From Dissulfuribacter thermophilus (lineage in GTDB: Bacteria; Desulfobacterota; Dissulfuribacteria; Dissulfuribacterales; Dissulfuribacteraceae): a stretch of 64,000 bases of DNA. Position numbers and translations under genes: made by a program. The stretch covers positions 62,001 to 126,000 of the forward strand of contig NZ_MAGO01000003.1 in the NCBI RefSeq assembly GCF_001687335.1, given 5' to 3'. Below are positions 53,161 to 62,264 of the stretch, piece after piece; the stretch's first letter is position 1, and each line of letters begins with the position of its first letter. The notes beneath the pieces were generated by a model, which saw nothing but the letters and a program-made list of their open reading frames with translations, was not told the DNA's origin and did no database searches.

Positions 53161-54443
53161 TTTTCCCCTTCAAGATCCTTCCCCACAATGGCCTCAAGCC
53201 TGGAGAGGACTTTTTTTGCATTTGATATTATCCCTATATGGTCTCCTTCAAACCTATAGAGCATAAGCTCTGCCTTAAGTAGCCCAAGGATGTCTGCTCT
53301 GCCGGCAGCATAAGAATCCTTTAGCGCAAGAAGTGTTGCTCTGGCCTTTGGAATGATAGTCTTTCTATAAAGAGTATCTTGCTGTAAAAGACCATTATAC
53401 AGAGAAAGTTCACTTCCAATCTTTCCATCTATATTGTCCTTTTCAGCCTTTATGGCGCTCTCTAAGGCCTCGACTGCCCTTAAGGCAGATATAATCTCCT
53501 GGTTTTGCTTCTGTTTAAAAAAAAGAGGGATATTCATGGTGACCAACAAGGAGCCAAAGTCTGCCCTGTCATCTCCATTGGGGTTTTCACCGAATCTCTT
53601 CCCATACGCTCCAGTAATTGCAAAATCTGGATACAGATCCCTTTTTTTTAGGTCATAGGTACGTCTTTTTATTGCTAGTAAAGTCTCCTTTTCTTTGAGC
53701 GTGGGATTTATGTTCATGGCTTCACCAACGAGGAGACCCTGGTCTTCAAGGGGTAGTAGGCCCGTTTCAATGTCTTCTTTTAAATCTATGCATTCGTGAG
53801 ATACACTCATCAGAGATATAAGTTTTTTTTCAACCTCATGGTACCTTGCCTCCAGGTCTATTTTTTCCTTTAAAACTCTGGTGAGCTCCAGCTGTGAAAG
53901 GAGTACGTCTGATTGAAGGCCCTTACCAGTTTCATATCGAGATTGAGTGAGTTCAATTATCTTCCTTAGGGTTTTCTCCTCTTTAAGTAGTATATCGAAG
54001 GTATTTTTTATCCTGAATAGTTCCCACCAAAGGCCCTTTACCTCTGCTTTAACCTTTAGAGTCTCTGCCCTTTCCCTCCATTGGGCCCTTAAGGCCTCAA
54101 GCTTCTGAATAGACCTCTTTATTGAGAGCTTGCCAGGAAAGGGTATCTTTTGGGTGAGCTTTATCTGGGTTTGAGTCATTGCCTCCTGGTCAAAAGAAAA
54201 GGTATCCATTGGTAGATTTAAGATACCTATTCCAAGTTGAGGGTCTGGGAGGGCACCAGCTGGACCAATGCGTGCCCTTACACTCTCAGCCTCTCGTCTT
54301 AAAGCAGAAAGGGTCGGATTCCTCTCTATTGCAATCTCTGCTGCATCCTCTGGACCAAGAAGCAGGCACTGGTTTGATGCCCCGACTGAAAAAGCCGGGA
54401 GAATTGAAAAAAGGAGAATTAAAAAAAGTAAATTAATACGCAT
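53157..54443 (-). CDS. cusC: CusC/TolC-type outer-membrane efflux protein
   Basis: 428 residues: signal peptide MRINLLFLILLFSILPAFSVGAS, then two TolC-type repeats of long helices (IAIERNPTLSALRREAESVRARIG, AMNINPTLKEKETLLAIKRRTYDL) forming the channel. I use the ATG at 54443, with GGAAGGG nine bases upstream. That start codon and ribosome site lie within the 3' end of a duplicated cysC remnant, whose stop is at 54433, so cusC originally overlapped a sat-cysC gene. It ends with a four-base overlap with cusB. Confidence 0.93.
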   Translation of the reverse strand: MRINLLFLILLFSILPAFSVGASNQCLLLGPEDAAEIAIERNPTLSALRREAESVRARIGPAGALPDPQLGIGILNLPMDTFSFDQEAMTQTQIKLTQKIPFPGKLSIKRSIQKLEALRAQWRERAETLKVKAEVKGLWWELFRIKNTFDILLKEEKTLRKIIELTQSRYETGKGLQSDVLLSQLELTRVLKEKIDLEARYHEVEKKLISLMSVSHECIDLKEDIETGLLPLEDQGLLVGEAMNINPTLKEKETLLAIKRRTYDLKKRDLYPDFAITGAYGKRFGENPNGDDRADFGSLLVTMNIPLFFKQKQNQEIISALRAVEALESAIKAEKDNIDGKIGSELSLYNGLLQQDTLYRKTIIPKARATLLALKDSYAAGRADILGLLKAELMLYRFEGDHIGIISNAKKVLSRLEAIVGKDLEGEK

Positions 54444-54902
54444 AAATTGCCCTTCCAAGATAACCTGTTTTTTTCAAATACGACAATATCTCCTAAACTG
54501 CCTCCTCAGGTTCCATATCTGTTGTGTCTGTTACCACCTCTGAGTCCTTAGGAGGTTCATCCCAGATTATGCACTTCAAATGCCTGAGGAAAGTAATTTT
54601 TAAGAATTATTGCATAGTTAGCATGCATCTTTTCCCGTTGTGCCTTCACCCAAAAGGTGAAATTCAATCTGTGATAAATCCTCAGGCATTTGAAGCCGCA
54701 AGGGGCTCGCAATTTTACTGAATCTGCTTTGTTGTCGGGCACTTGAAGTACCAAAGTACGTCTGCGTGCCCTCCGCCTCGCATCTTCGGCAAACTTGCGA
54801 GCTGCATAATCCGGGTTCATATGGACCATCATTTTTTTCGTACCAAAAAGGGCCAAGGCATAAAGGCTCTTTCTGTCGCGTTCCATGAATATATCTAGAT
54901 GT
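54433..54902 (-). pseudogene. Duplicated 3' remnant of cysC, interrupted by a MITE
   Basis: 54433-54560 and 54816-54902 match the 3' end of the intact sat-cysC gene (55077-55300) with scattered differences, for instance ATGGAACGCGACAGAAAGAG encoding MERDRK and the final LGRAIYAY region. The remnant is disrupted by a 255-bp element and a deletion of roughly 15 bases. An open frame (54557-54886) through remnant and element is accidental. It carries the ribosome site and start codon of cusC at its end. Confidence 0.85.
54561..54815 (-). mobile_element. MITE-like element copy 4 (255 bp, TSD TTCAT) inside the cysC remnant
   Basis: Ends CCCAGATTATGCA and TGCATAATCCGGG are inverted (12 of 13), flanked by TTCAT at 54556-54560 and 54816-54820. 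The uninterrupted paralogue at 55199-55203 (TTCGT) shows the empty site, so insertion and duplication of the target are directly visible. Internal ACTTCAAATGCCTGAGGA pairs with TCCTCAGGCATTTGAAG, and TTTGTTGTCGGGCACTTGAA is shared with copy 2 and the palindrome at 35558. Confidence 0.9.
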
Positions 54903-54914
54903 GCTTGTATTCCT

Positions 54915-54985
54915 TAATCCCTATTTTTCTAGTAGGAAATTTTATAACACCAAATCCTATTGTCAAGGTAAGATTTTTTTAAAAA
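54915..54985 (-). promoter_or_regulatory. Second copy of the isc promoter/operator, facing cusCBA
   Basis: This stretch aligns with 47572-47642 at roughly 80% identity. Minus strand TTGACA (54966-54961), 16-base spacer, TAAAAT (54944-54939) are identical in sequence and spacing to the isc promoter. Half-sites: ATCCTA (54954-54959) intact, the others changed to TAGGAA (54933) and TAAGAT (54969). It points toward cusC, 490 bases away, through the cysC remnant and MITE copy 4. Confidence 0.75.
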
Positions 54986-54993
54986 CGGTAATG

Positions 54994-55074
54994 AGCTTTT
55001 TTCAACTTCATGGTACCTTGGCTACAGGTCTATTTTTCTCTTTAAAACTCTGGTGAGTTCCAATGGTGAAAGGA
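54994..55074 (-). pseudogene. Internal fragment of a second cusC copy
   Basis: About 80 bases match 53821-53902 inside the intact cusC (shared words TCATGGTACCTTG, TTTAAAACTCTGGTGAG) with several substitutions. It directly abuts the stop codon of the intact sat-cysC gene. Together with the cysC remnant it suggests a decayed tandem duplication of a sat-cysC/cusC unit. No coding function. Confidence 0.8.
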
Positions 55075-55076
55075 AA

Positions 55077-56807
55077 TTAATACGCATATATTGCCCGTCC
55101 AAGATAACCTGTTTTTTTCAAATACGACAATATCTCCTGAGCCGCCTCTTCAGGTTCCATATCTGTTGTGTCTATTACTACTTCTGGGTCCTTAGGAGGT
55201 TCGTAGGGATCATCAATACCAGTTACTCCCTTCTTTTTACCAGAAAGGGCCAGGGCATAAAGGCCTTTTCTATCGCGTTCCATGCATACGTCTAGAGGAG
55301 TGGCTACATATACTTCTATGTAGCCTCCATACCTAGATATGAGCTCCCTATTATATCGCCTTGAACGCTCATAGGGTGCAATGGGTGCACAGATTGCAAT
55401 ACCACCATTCTTTGTAATCTCACTGGCCACAAAACCGATGCGTATCACATTGATGTGCCTGTGTTCCTTTGAAAAACCAAGTTCACTAGACAAATGGCGT
55501 CTCACTATGTCTCCATCAAGCAATGTAACTGGCCTATCACCCATTTCCAAAAACTTTGTGTAGAGAATTCGTGCGAGAGTGGATTTCCCTGCCCCGGAAA
55601 GACCTGTGAAGAATATGGTAAAACCCTGTTTGGACCTTGGCGGATAAGCACGTCTCAGTTCCTCCACCACCTCTTTGGGCGAAAACCATTCCGGTATTTC
55701 CAGGCCGAATTCAAGCCTTCTTCTGAGCTCTTTGGCAGATAGCCTGCGTGGAGTACAATCCTTGGGGCACTGGTCCTCCCTTAGATATTGCCCCAACTCC
55801 TCCACATAAACCATGCGCTCAAAGGGCACTGCCTCGATGCCTACTTCCTTTTCGTGTTGTCTTACGAACTCTAGCGCCGAATATCGTGGATAATACGGGG
55901 GGCGCTTTGTGGCAGTAAAGGGGTCTGCATGATTCGGAGTAACCATGAAATGAGTGCACCCATAATTTTTGTTGATAATGGCCTGTAGGAGTGCTTCCCT
56001 AGGTCCTGCCATTCTCATAGCCATAGGAAGAAGGTTTAAAATAGCTGTTTCCGGCGGATAGGTCTTTAATATGGCCTGATAACACCTAATCCTTGAATAG
56101 TACTCGATGTCTCCAGGGCTTGTTGGCCCAACTATAGGATGTAAGAGAATATTGGCCCCTATTTCGTCTGCAGCCTTAAGGGTAACAGCCTTGTGGGCGT
56201 TGTGAAGGGGACGCCTAGTTTGAAAAGCCAGTATACGGTGCCATCCAACCTTCTTAAACCACTCCCTCATCTCCTTTGGGGTCCGCCGCAGCATCCTATA
56301 GTCATAATGGATGGGGAGGGAAATCCCCTTCACCTTACCTCCTATATAATACTCCCCCTTTTCCTCAAAAAGCTTGACTACCCCTGGGTGTTCATCCTCA
56401 TCTGTCTGAAAGATTTCTCTGGCCTCACGCCTTTTGTCTGGCTTCCACAGGTCCTCCACCTCCATAACCCCCAGCATGAAGCCTTCCTGATCCCTTAGGG
56501 CCACCTCTTCCCCAGGGCTTATTCTATTGGCAAGCTCTTCACTAATTCCCAATGTCACTGGGATGGGCCAGATTAATCCCTGAGAGAGTCTAAGATCATT
56601 TAAGACCTCCTCATAATCGTCCCTTGTCATGAAACCCTCAAGAGGCGAGTAGGCACCGATCATGAGTAGTTCTAGGTCAAATTCCTCTGAGGCAGTCAAA
56701 AAAACGCTTTTTAGGTCCACGGACCTGGCCTTCAAGTCCTTTGCCTCATCTTCGCTCACCAAAAGGTCCTTTAATGCGCCCCCATAGGGCTCAGTCAGTC
56801 GTGGCAT
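55077..56807 (-). CDS. Fused ATP sulfurylase / APS kinase
   Basis: Bifunctional Sat-CysC, 576 residues. The Sat part (about 1-390) makes adenylyl sulfate; its motif QTRNPxHxAH reads QTRRPLHNAH, AGPREALLQAIINKNYG is conserved, but the usual GRDHAG loop reads TPNHAD. The CysC part (about 395-576) has the P-loop FTGLSGAGKSTLA, DGDIVRRHLSSELGFS and ICAPIAPYERSRRYNR, making PAPS. Fusion to APS kinase suggests a PAPS or assimilatory role rather than the dissimilatory Sat. It follows nagZ after four bases. Confidence 0.92.
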   Translation of the reverse strand: MPRLTEPYGGALKDLLVSEDEAKDLKARSVDLKSVFLTASEEFDLELLMIGAYSPLEGFMTRDDYEEVLNDLRLSQGLIWPIPVTLGISEELANRISPGEEVALRDQEGFMLGVMEVEDLWKPDKRREAREIFQTDEDEHPGVVKLFEEKGEYYIGGKVKGISLPIHYDYRMLRRTPKEMREWFKKVGWHRILAFQTRRPLHNAHKAVTLKAADEIGANILLHPIVGPTSPGDIEYYSRIRCYQAILKTYPPETAILNLLPMAMRMAGPREALLQAIINKNYGCTHFMVTPNHADPFTATKRPPYYPRYSALEFVRQHEKEVGIEAVPFERMVYVEELGQYLREDQCPKDCTPRRLSAKELRRRLEFGLEIPEWFSPKEVVEELRRAYPPRSKQGFTIFFTGLSGAGKSTLARILYTKFLEMGDRPVTLLDGDIVRRHLSSELGFSKEHRHINVIRIGFVASEITKNGGIAICAPIAPYERSRRYNRELISRYGGYIEVYVATPLDVCMERDRKGLYALALSGKKKGVTGIDDPYEPPKDPEVVIDTTDMEPEEAAQEILSYLKKTGYLGRAIYAY

Positions 56808-56811
56808 CCAG

Positions 56812-57804
56812 TTACTCCAAAAATTTTTGTTTTGAGGTCAATATCCTACAAGAACTTTCAATGAGTCTTTGCATGATGTAGTCATCATCTTCTATAATTT
56901 TGATCAACTCATCAATGGCACGAGCTGTTTCCCCAATGTCGTGGCAGTACAACAAAATGTCGTACCCAGCCCTAAGGGCCAATGCACCGGAGGTCCCAAG
57001 CCCAAAGTGTTTTCTTACTGCTCCCATAAAGAGATCGTCTGTAAAGAGTATACCCTGGAATGACAGCTGTTTTCTCAACATGTCGACTACTGTCTTAGAA
57101 AATGTGACGATATTATTCGGGTCGTACTGGGGAAAGAGGACATGTGATGTCATGACCCCGAATACCTGTTCTTCTATAGCGGCCTTAAAGGGCAATAATG
57201 CATCTTTTTGTCGCGTTTCATTGAGCTCTGAATAGGCAATGTCCTCGTGGGGATCAAAGTTAATCCCACCAATTCCAGGAAAGTGTTTGGCCACTGTCAA
57301 TATCCCTGCATCCTGAAGGGTTTTAAGATATATTCTGCCAAGGGTGGCAACCTCTGCCGGGTCCTTGGAGAAAGTCCTTTCGTTCATTACAACCGGCGCT
57401 CCATCCTCCTTTAAATCTAGACAGGGAGAAAAATTAACATTTATCCCCACATCCTTTAACATAAAGGCACATAAAGAGGCAACATCTTTGACAGCGTTTT
57501 GGGGATCGGCTTTTTGGGCAATTTCACTAAAAGACGGTAGAGAGGGCCAGTGTGGCGACCCGAGTCTAGATACCCTTCCCCCTTCTTGGTCCACACATAC
57601 ATATGGGGGAGGCATTTTCAACTCCTTTAATGCAATCTTTAGCTCCCCAATAAGGTCTCTAAGGCCAGTAGGCCCCTCTTTTGCGTTCCGTTTAAAGACA
57701 ATGAAATTTCCAGGTCTGTATTCTTTTAAAAAGGACCTAAATTCCGGTATTAGTCCTTCTTCGGGGATACCAACACAGAGGTTATGGCAGAGTATGTCCA
57801 GCAT
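56812..57804 (-). CDS. nagZ: Glycoside hydrolase family 3 beta-N-acetylhexosaminidase (NagZ-like)
   Basis: 330 residues, the NagZ length. Releases GlcNAc from anhydromuropeptides in peptidoglycan recycling. The signature KHFPGHGxxxxDSH reads KHFPGIGGINFDPHED: the catalytic-loop Asp-x-His is kept but the first His of KHFPGH is Ile. VCVDQEGGRVSRLG, NVNFSPCLDL and FTDDLFMGAV (nucleophile Asp) are conserved. No signal peptide, so cytoplasmic. It may work on MltA-type products. Confidence 0.9.
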   Translation of the reverse strand: MLDILCHNLCVGIPEEGLIPEFRSFLKEYRPGNFIVFKRNAKEGPTGLRDLIGELKIALKELKMPPPYVCVDQEGGRVSRLGSPHWPSLPSFSEIAQKADPQNAVKDVASLCAFMLKDVGINVNFSPCLDLKEDGAPVVMNERTFSKDPAEVATLGRIYLKTLQDAGILTVAKHFPGIGGINFDPHEDIAYSELNETRQKDALLPFKAAIEEQVFGVMTSHVLFPQYDPNNIVTFSKTVVDMLRKQLSFQGILFTDDLFMGAVRKHFGLGTSGALALRAGYDILLYCHDIGETARAIDELIKIIEDDDYIMQRLIESSCRILTSKQKFLE

Positions 57805-58040
57805 CGTATCATTTTAGTAAGGGGCTATTTGTTCTTCAAGTTCTAATAAAACCAGGAATGATTAGAGACAACACACCTTTTTAACTCGTTTGGATCCAAA
57901 AAGATTTCCTCAAGCCCTTCACTCAACGCCTGGTGTTTGCTATTTATTTTTTAAACTATAATTATTTAGTATAGACCTGTTTTCGCCGTACAGAATTTTG
58001 GTCTCAGGCACTGATAGGGGCTGAGGGTGCGTGCAAGGAT

Positions 58041-60410
58041 TTATAAAATACGCAGCCTCTTTAACCTCAAGGCGTTTGTCACCACGGACACAGAGCTAAA
58101 GCTCATGGCCGCGGCTGCAATCATTGGCGAAAGAAGAATACCAAAGTGGGGATAGAGCACTCCAGCTGCAACAGGCACGCCAAGGGCATTGTAAACAAAT
58201 GCAAAAAAGAGATTTTCCTTTATGTTCCGCATTGTGGCGCGGCTAAGTTTCCTTGCCCGTACTATCCCCATAAGATCCCCCTTCACAAGGGTTACTCCAG
58301 CACTCTCCATTGCCACATCGGTTCCTGTGCCCATGGCGATCCCAACATCTGCCTGGGCAAGGGCGGGGGCATCATTAATGCCATCTCCTGCCATGGCAAC
58401 GATTTTCCCCTCCATCTGAAATCGCTTGACCACTTGTGCCTTCTGCTCTGGCAAAACCTCTGCCACCACCTCATCTAGATCGAGCTTTGCAGCCACGGCC
58501 TCGGCTGTATGCCTATTGTCGCCTGTAAGCATAACAATTTTTAGGCCTTCTTTATGGAGTTCTACAATAGCCTTTGGAGTAGTGGACTTTATTGGGTCTG
58601 CTACTGAAATGAGTCCACCAAGCCGCCCATCCACTGCAACAAACATCACAGTCTTCCCCTCCTTCCTCATGATGTCCGCCTTATCCTCCACTGACTTCCA
58701 ATCTATTGAGTGATCCTCAAGAAGTTTAGTGTTTCCCAAAAGCACCTTCTTTCCACGGACTATTCCTGACACCCCTTTCCCTGTGTGGGACTGAAAGTCC
58801 TGGACTTCCTCAAGGCCTGCCTCCCGCTCCTTTGCACCTTGAACAATGGCTGCCGCCAGTGGGTGCTCACTCCCCTTTTCAAGGGTAGCGGCAAGACTCA
58901 ATAATTCTTTTTCACCTAAGCCATCATCCTCAATCTCCACGTCTATGAGCCTTGGCCTCCCCTCTGTTAGGGTGCCGGTCTTGTCTACTACAAGTGTGTC
59001 TACCTTTCTCAGGTTCTCAATCGACTCAGCATTTTTAAATAAGACTCCCATCTTTGCCCCCTTTCCAGTGGCCACCATTATGGACATAGGCGTTGCAAGA
59101 CCAAGGGCACAGGGACAGGCAATTATAAGGACTGATACTGCTGCTATGAGGGCATGGGCTAGCCGCGGTTCTGGCCCTACGAGGAACCAGACTATAAAAC
59201 CCACAATTGCTATGAGTATTACAATGGGTACAAAATAGCCTGCTACCACATCTGCAAGCTTCTGAATTGGTGCACGACTTCTCTGAGCTTGGGCCACCAT
59301 ATCTACTATTTGGGAAAGGAGAGTTTCTGCCCCTACTTTCTCAGCTTTTATGAGTAGAGAGCCTGTACCATTCACCGTGGCACCGATGACCCTGTCTCCT
59401 GCGATCTTTTTTACTGGTATTGGCTCACCTGAAATCATCGATTCATCTACTGAGCTTGTCCCATCAATTACCACTCCGTCTACTGGAATCTTTTCCCCTG
59501 GCCGTACCCTTAAGAGGTCCCCCTTCTGAACGTGTTCAAGAGGCACGTCTTGTTCTGTTCCATCTGGATTTACCCGTCTTGCTGTCTTTGGGGCAAGGCC
59601 GAGGAGCGCTTTTATTGCGGCCCCTGTCTGGCTCCTGGCCTTAAGTTCCATAACTTGGCCAAGGAGGATAAGGGTCACTATAACGGCCGCTGCCTCGAAA
59701 TATACCCCCACGAGGCCATCTGGAGACTTCATGGTCTCAGGAAAGATTGCAGGAAGGAACACTGCGATGAGGCTATAAACATAGGCCACCGACACACCGA
59801 GTCCTATCAGGGTGAACATATTGAGGCTCCTATTGATAACGGACTCCACAGCCCTCGTAAAAAAGGGCCATCCTGCCCATATCACGACTGGGGTGGAGAG
59901 TATCAATTCAATCCACTGAAGCAGTCTCGGAGATACAGCCTCCTCAAGGTAGCCTCCACCTGGAATGGCCTCTCTCATAGCAATGATCACCAGGGGAACC
60001 GTGAAGATCGCACCTACGATGAAACGCTTCCTCATGAATTCGTATTCTGGATTGGTCTCTTCCTCCTCCGCACTCACAGTCATAGGTTCAAGAGCCATTC
60101 CGCACTTGGGACATGTACCAGGCTCATCCCTCACTATCTCAGGATGCATAGGGCATGTGTATTTCGTAGTGGAAGCTGGAATGGAAGGCACAACCGGCTC
60201 CAATGCCATTCCACATTTTGGGCAGGTGCCAGGATGATCTTTTACAATCTCTGGATGCATGGGACAGGTATATTTTTGTCCTTCACCATGTTGTTCCATG
60301 GAGTTGGCCTCACCTTTGTTGGGGTAATGATAGTGGCCATCATGGGGTCTGTGGGCCTTATGATGGCTATGTCTAGGGCCGCAAGATGTGCCGTGTTTGT
60401 CTTGATCCAT
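58041..60410 (-). CDS. copA: Copper-translocating P-type ATPase with two N-terminal metal-binding motifs
   Basis: 789 residues. A His-rich start ([17 protein letters not shown]) is followed by two nearly identical heavy-metal-binding repeats ([10 protein letters not shown]...[13 protein letters not shown], about residues 47-75 and 82-112), used here instead of classical HMA domains. Eight helices, the CPC ion site ([14 protein letters not shown]), [31 protein letters not shown] and [20 protein letters not shown] are all present. A -10 lies so close to 60410 that the internal ATG at 60299 is an alternative start. It diverges from the multicopper oxidase gene. Confidence 0.95.
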   Translation of the reverse strand: MDQDKHGTSCGPRHSHHKAHRPHDGHYHYPNKGEANSMEQHGEGQKYTCPMHPEIVKDHPGTCPKCGMALEPVVPSIPASTTKYTCPMHPEIVRDEPGTCPKCGMALEPMTVSAEEEETNPEYEFMRKRFIVGAIFTVPLVIIAMREAIPGGGYLEEAVSPRLLQWIELILSTPVVIWAGWPFFTRAVESVINRSLNMFTLIGLGVSVAYVYSLIAVFLPAIFPETMKSPDGLVGVYFEAAAVIVTLILLGQVMELKARSQTGAAIKALLGLAPKTARRVNPDGTEQDVPLEHVQKGDLLRVRPGEKIPVDGVVIDGTSSVDESMISGEPIPVKKIAGDRVIGATVNGTGSLLIKAEKVGAETLLSQIVDMVAQAQRSRAPIQKLADVVAGYFVPIVILIAIVGFIVWFLVGPEPRLAHALIAAVSVLIIACPCALGLATPMSIMVATGKGAKMGVLFKNAESIENLRKVDTLVVDKTGTLTEGRPRLIDVEIEDDGLGEKELLSLAATLEKGSEHPLAAAIVQGAKEREAGLEEVQDFQSHTGKGVSGIVRGKKVLLGNTKLLEDHSIDWKSVEDKADIMRKEGKTVMFVAVDGRLGGLISVADPIKSTTPKAIVELHKEGLKIVMLTGDNRHTAEAVAAKLDLDEVVAEVLPEQKAQVVKRFQMEGKIVAMAGDGINDAPALAQADVGIAMGTGTDVAMESAGVTLVKGDLMGIVRARKLSRATMRNIKENLFFAFVYNALGVPVAAGVLYPHFGILLSPMIAAAAMSFSSVSVVTNALRLKRLRIL

Positions 60411-60419
60411 CCTAAAAAA

Positions 60420-60448
60420 ATGCTAGCACAGTTTATTTTAGAACTCAA
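60420..60448 (-). promoter_or_regulatory. Possible promoter of the copper ATPase gene
   Basis: Minus strand TTGAGT (60448-60443), 17-base spacer, TAGCAT (60425-60420). A transcript would start near 60413, leaving almost no leader before the ATG at 60410. On the plus strand TTGACA (60460-60465) with TAGTCT 18 bases later may serve the oxidase gene. No clear CueR-type dyad was found. Confidence 0.35.
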
Positions 60449-60523
60449 ATTTTTTTCGCTTGACATATCATTTCATAAAGGCCTAGTCTTTAATCATTAA
60501 GACCTCTTGTGCGTGGAGGATCC

Positions 60524-62248
60524 ATGAATAATGTTTTTTCCCGTCGTGGACTCTTAAAATCACTTCTTTTTACCATCGCAGTCGGGGGCTTGAATAAGTC
60601 CATCCCCATTTATGGGGCAACAAGGCAAGGCATTGAGATTGGAGATGCCAAGGAGACAGAGAAGGCATTCGAGTATGAACTCGTCATAAGACGAGCCCCC
60701 CTTTTGATAGGGACCAAGGAAGGGCACCCCATTACCATTAACGACACATTTCCAGCGCCACTCATAAGGTTAAAAGAGGGTAAGGATGCGGTCATAAAGG
60801 TCACAAACGAGCTGCCCTACCCTACATCCATTCATTGGCACGGCATCATAATCCCAAATGAAATGGATGGGGTGCCAGGGGTGGTCTTTCCCGGTATTGG
60901 CTCAGGAGAGACGTTCGAGTACAGGTTCCCAGTGATTCAGAGCGGAACCTACTGGTACCACTCGCACACTGGTCTTCAAGAACAACTAGGCCACTACGGT
61001 CCTCTTATCCTCGACCCCATTGAGCCAGAACCATTTGAATGCCATAGAGACTACGTAGTTGTCCTCTCAGATTGGACCTTTGAAGAACCAGAAGCTGTCT
61101 TGATGCATCTTAAAAAGTGGGAGGGATATTACAATTTTCAAAAGAGGACGATTTTCGATCTTTTTCGCGAGATATCAGACCACGGCCTCGTTCAGACACT
61201 CAAGACCCGTTCCATGTGGGGACTAATGAGGATGAACCCACGAGACATAACAGACATAACTGGCTCCACATATACATATCTCGTAAATGGCAAGACCCCA
61301 GAGGAATACGAGACTTTCATTTTCAAACCAGGGCAAAAGGTGAGGCTGAGATTCATAAATGCCTCGGCCAGCACCTATTTTGACGTGCGGATTCCGGGAT
61401 TAAAATTGCAAGTAGTGCAGGCAGACGGCCAAAATGTCCAGCCAGTCGAGGTGGATGAATTCAGGATAGCTGTAGCAGAAACCTACGACATTATCGTGGA
61501 GCCACGGGAAAATAGACCATACGCTATCTTCGCAGAGAGCATGGACAGAAGTGGCTATGCAATGGCCTGCCTAGCAACAGGACGCGGCATAAGACCTGCT
61601 ATTCCAAAGACAAGACCTCCTTCAGAGCGGTCAATGGACTCCATGGACATGGCTTCCATGCACAAAGGGCATCATTCCATGAAGACACAGGAAAAGACAG
61701 GTGCCTGCATTGACTGTGAGATAAAGGCGCAGGAATATGATTTTGGCCCTGATGCAGCCATGGTAGTGAAGAGACCACGGTGCCAGATTGACGAACCCGG
61801 TGTAGGCCTTGGGCAGAACGGGCGTAGGGTCTTGACCTATGCAGATCTCAAGAGTGTGGTACCGTACAATTACAAGAGGCCTGATCAGACTCTGGAGGTC
61901 CATCTTACCGGAAATATGGAAAGATTTATTTGGAAAATGTGGACCTACGACGGAAGGGGTTTTACGTCGCAATTCCGCCAGCTAATAGACATGGCCTTTG
62001 GAAAGCGGGTGCGCTTAGTATTTGTCAACCACTCCATGATGGACCATCCTATACACCTACATGGCATGTGGATGTACCTGGAAAACGGCAACAGAGAATG
62101 CAATCCCAGAAAACACACAGTCAACATAAAGCCTACTGAAAAGTTGTGCGTGGATGTAGATGCCGATGCCATTGGTAACTGGGCATTTCACTGTCACATC
62201 CTATATCACATGCATACAGGGATGTTTAGAGTAGTTAGGGTCTGCTAA
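60524..62248 (+). CDS. Periplasmic multicopper oxidase (CopA/PcoA-type), Tat-exported
   Basis: Oxidises Cu(I) in the periplasm. 574 residues from ATG 60524 (GGAGGA upstream). A twin-arginine signal (SRRGLLKSLLFTIAVGG) begins the protein. Copper ligands: HWHG (about 104), YWYHSHTG (about 145), HPIHLHG (about 507) and HCHILYHMHTGMFR (about 556), so all type 1, 2 and 3 sites are present in three cupredoxin domains. A Met/His-rich insert near 370-395 (MDSMDMASMHKGHHSM) can bind Cu(I). The CopB gene follows after 16 bases. It normally needs oxygen, which is notable in a probable anaerobe. Confidence 0.93.
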   Translation: MNNVFSRRGLLKSLLFTIAVGGLNKSIPIYGATRQGIEIGDAKETEKAFEYELVIRRAPLLIGTKEGHPITINDTFPAPLIRLKEGKDAVIKVTNELPYPTSIHWHGIIIPNEMDGVPGVVFPGIGSGETFEYRFPVIQSGTYWYHSHTGLQEQLGHYGPLILDPIEPEPFECHRDYVVVLSDWTFEEPEAVLMHLKKWEGYYNFQKRTIFDLFREISDHGLVQTLKTRSMWGLMRMNPRDITDITGSTYTYLVNGKTPEEYETFIFKPGQKVRLRFINASASTYFDVRIPGLKLQVVQADGQNVQPVEVDEFRIAVAETYDIIVEPRENRPYAIFAESMDRSGYAMACLATGRGIRPAIPKTRPPSERSMDSMDMASMHKGHHSMKTQEKTGACIDCEIKAQEYDFGPDAAMVVKRPRCQIDEPGVGLGQNGRRVLTYADLKSVVPYNYKRPDQTLEVHLTGNMERFIWKMWTYDGRGFTSQFRQLIDMAFGKRVRLVFVNHSMMDHPIHLHGMWMYLENGNRECNPRKHTVNIKPTEKLCVDVDADAIGNWAFHCHILYHMHTGMFRVVRVC

Positions 62249-62264
62249 AAAGGAGAAGCCTCCG

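Noticed and set aside
54557-54886. 109-codon minus-strand frame beginning MERDRKSLYALALFG
   Set aside because: Its start is a cysC remnant and the rest reads through a MITE-like element; there is no coherent protein family, so it is treated as a chance frame.
60080-60270. DNA direct repeat in the copper ATPase gene
   Set aside because: It is the coding sequence of two duplicated metal-binding motifs, explained by the protein, not an independent DNA repeat.
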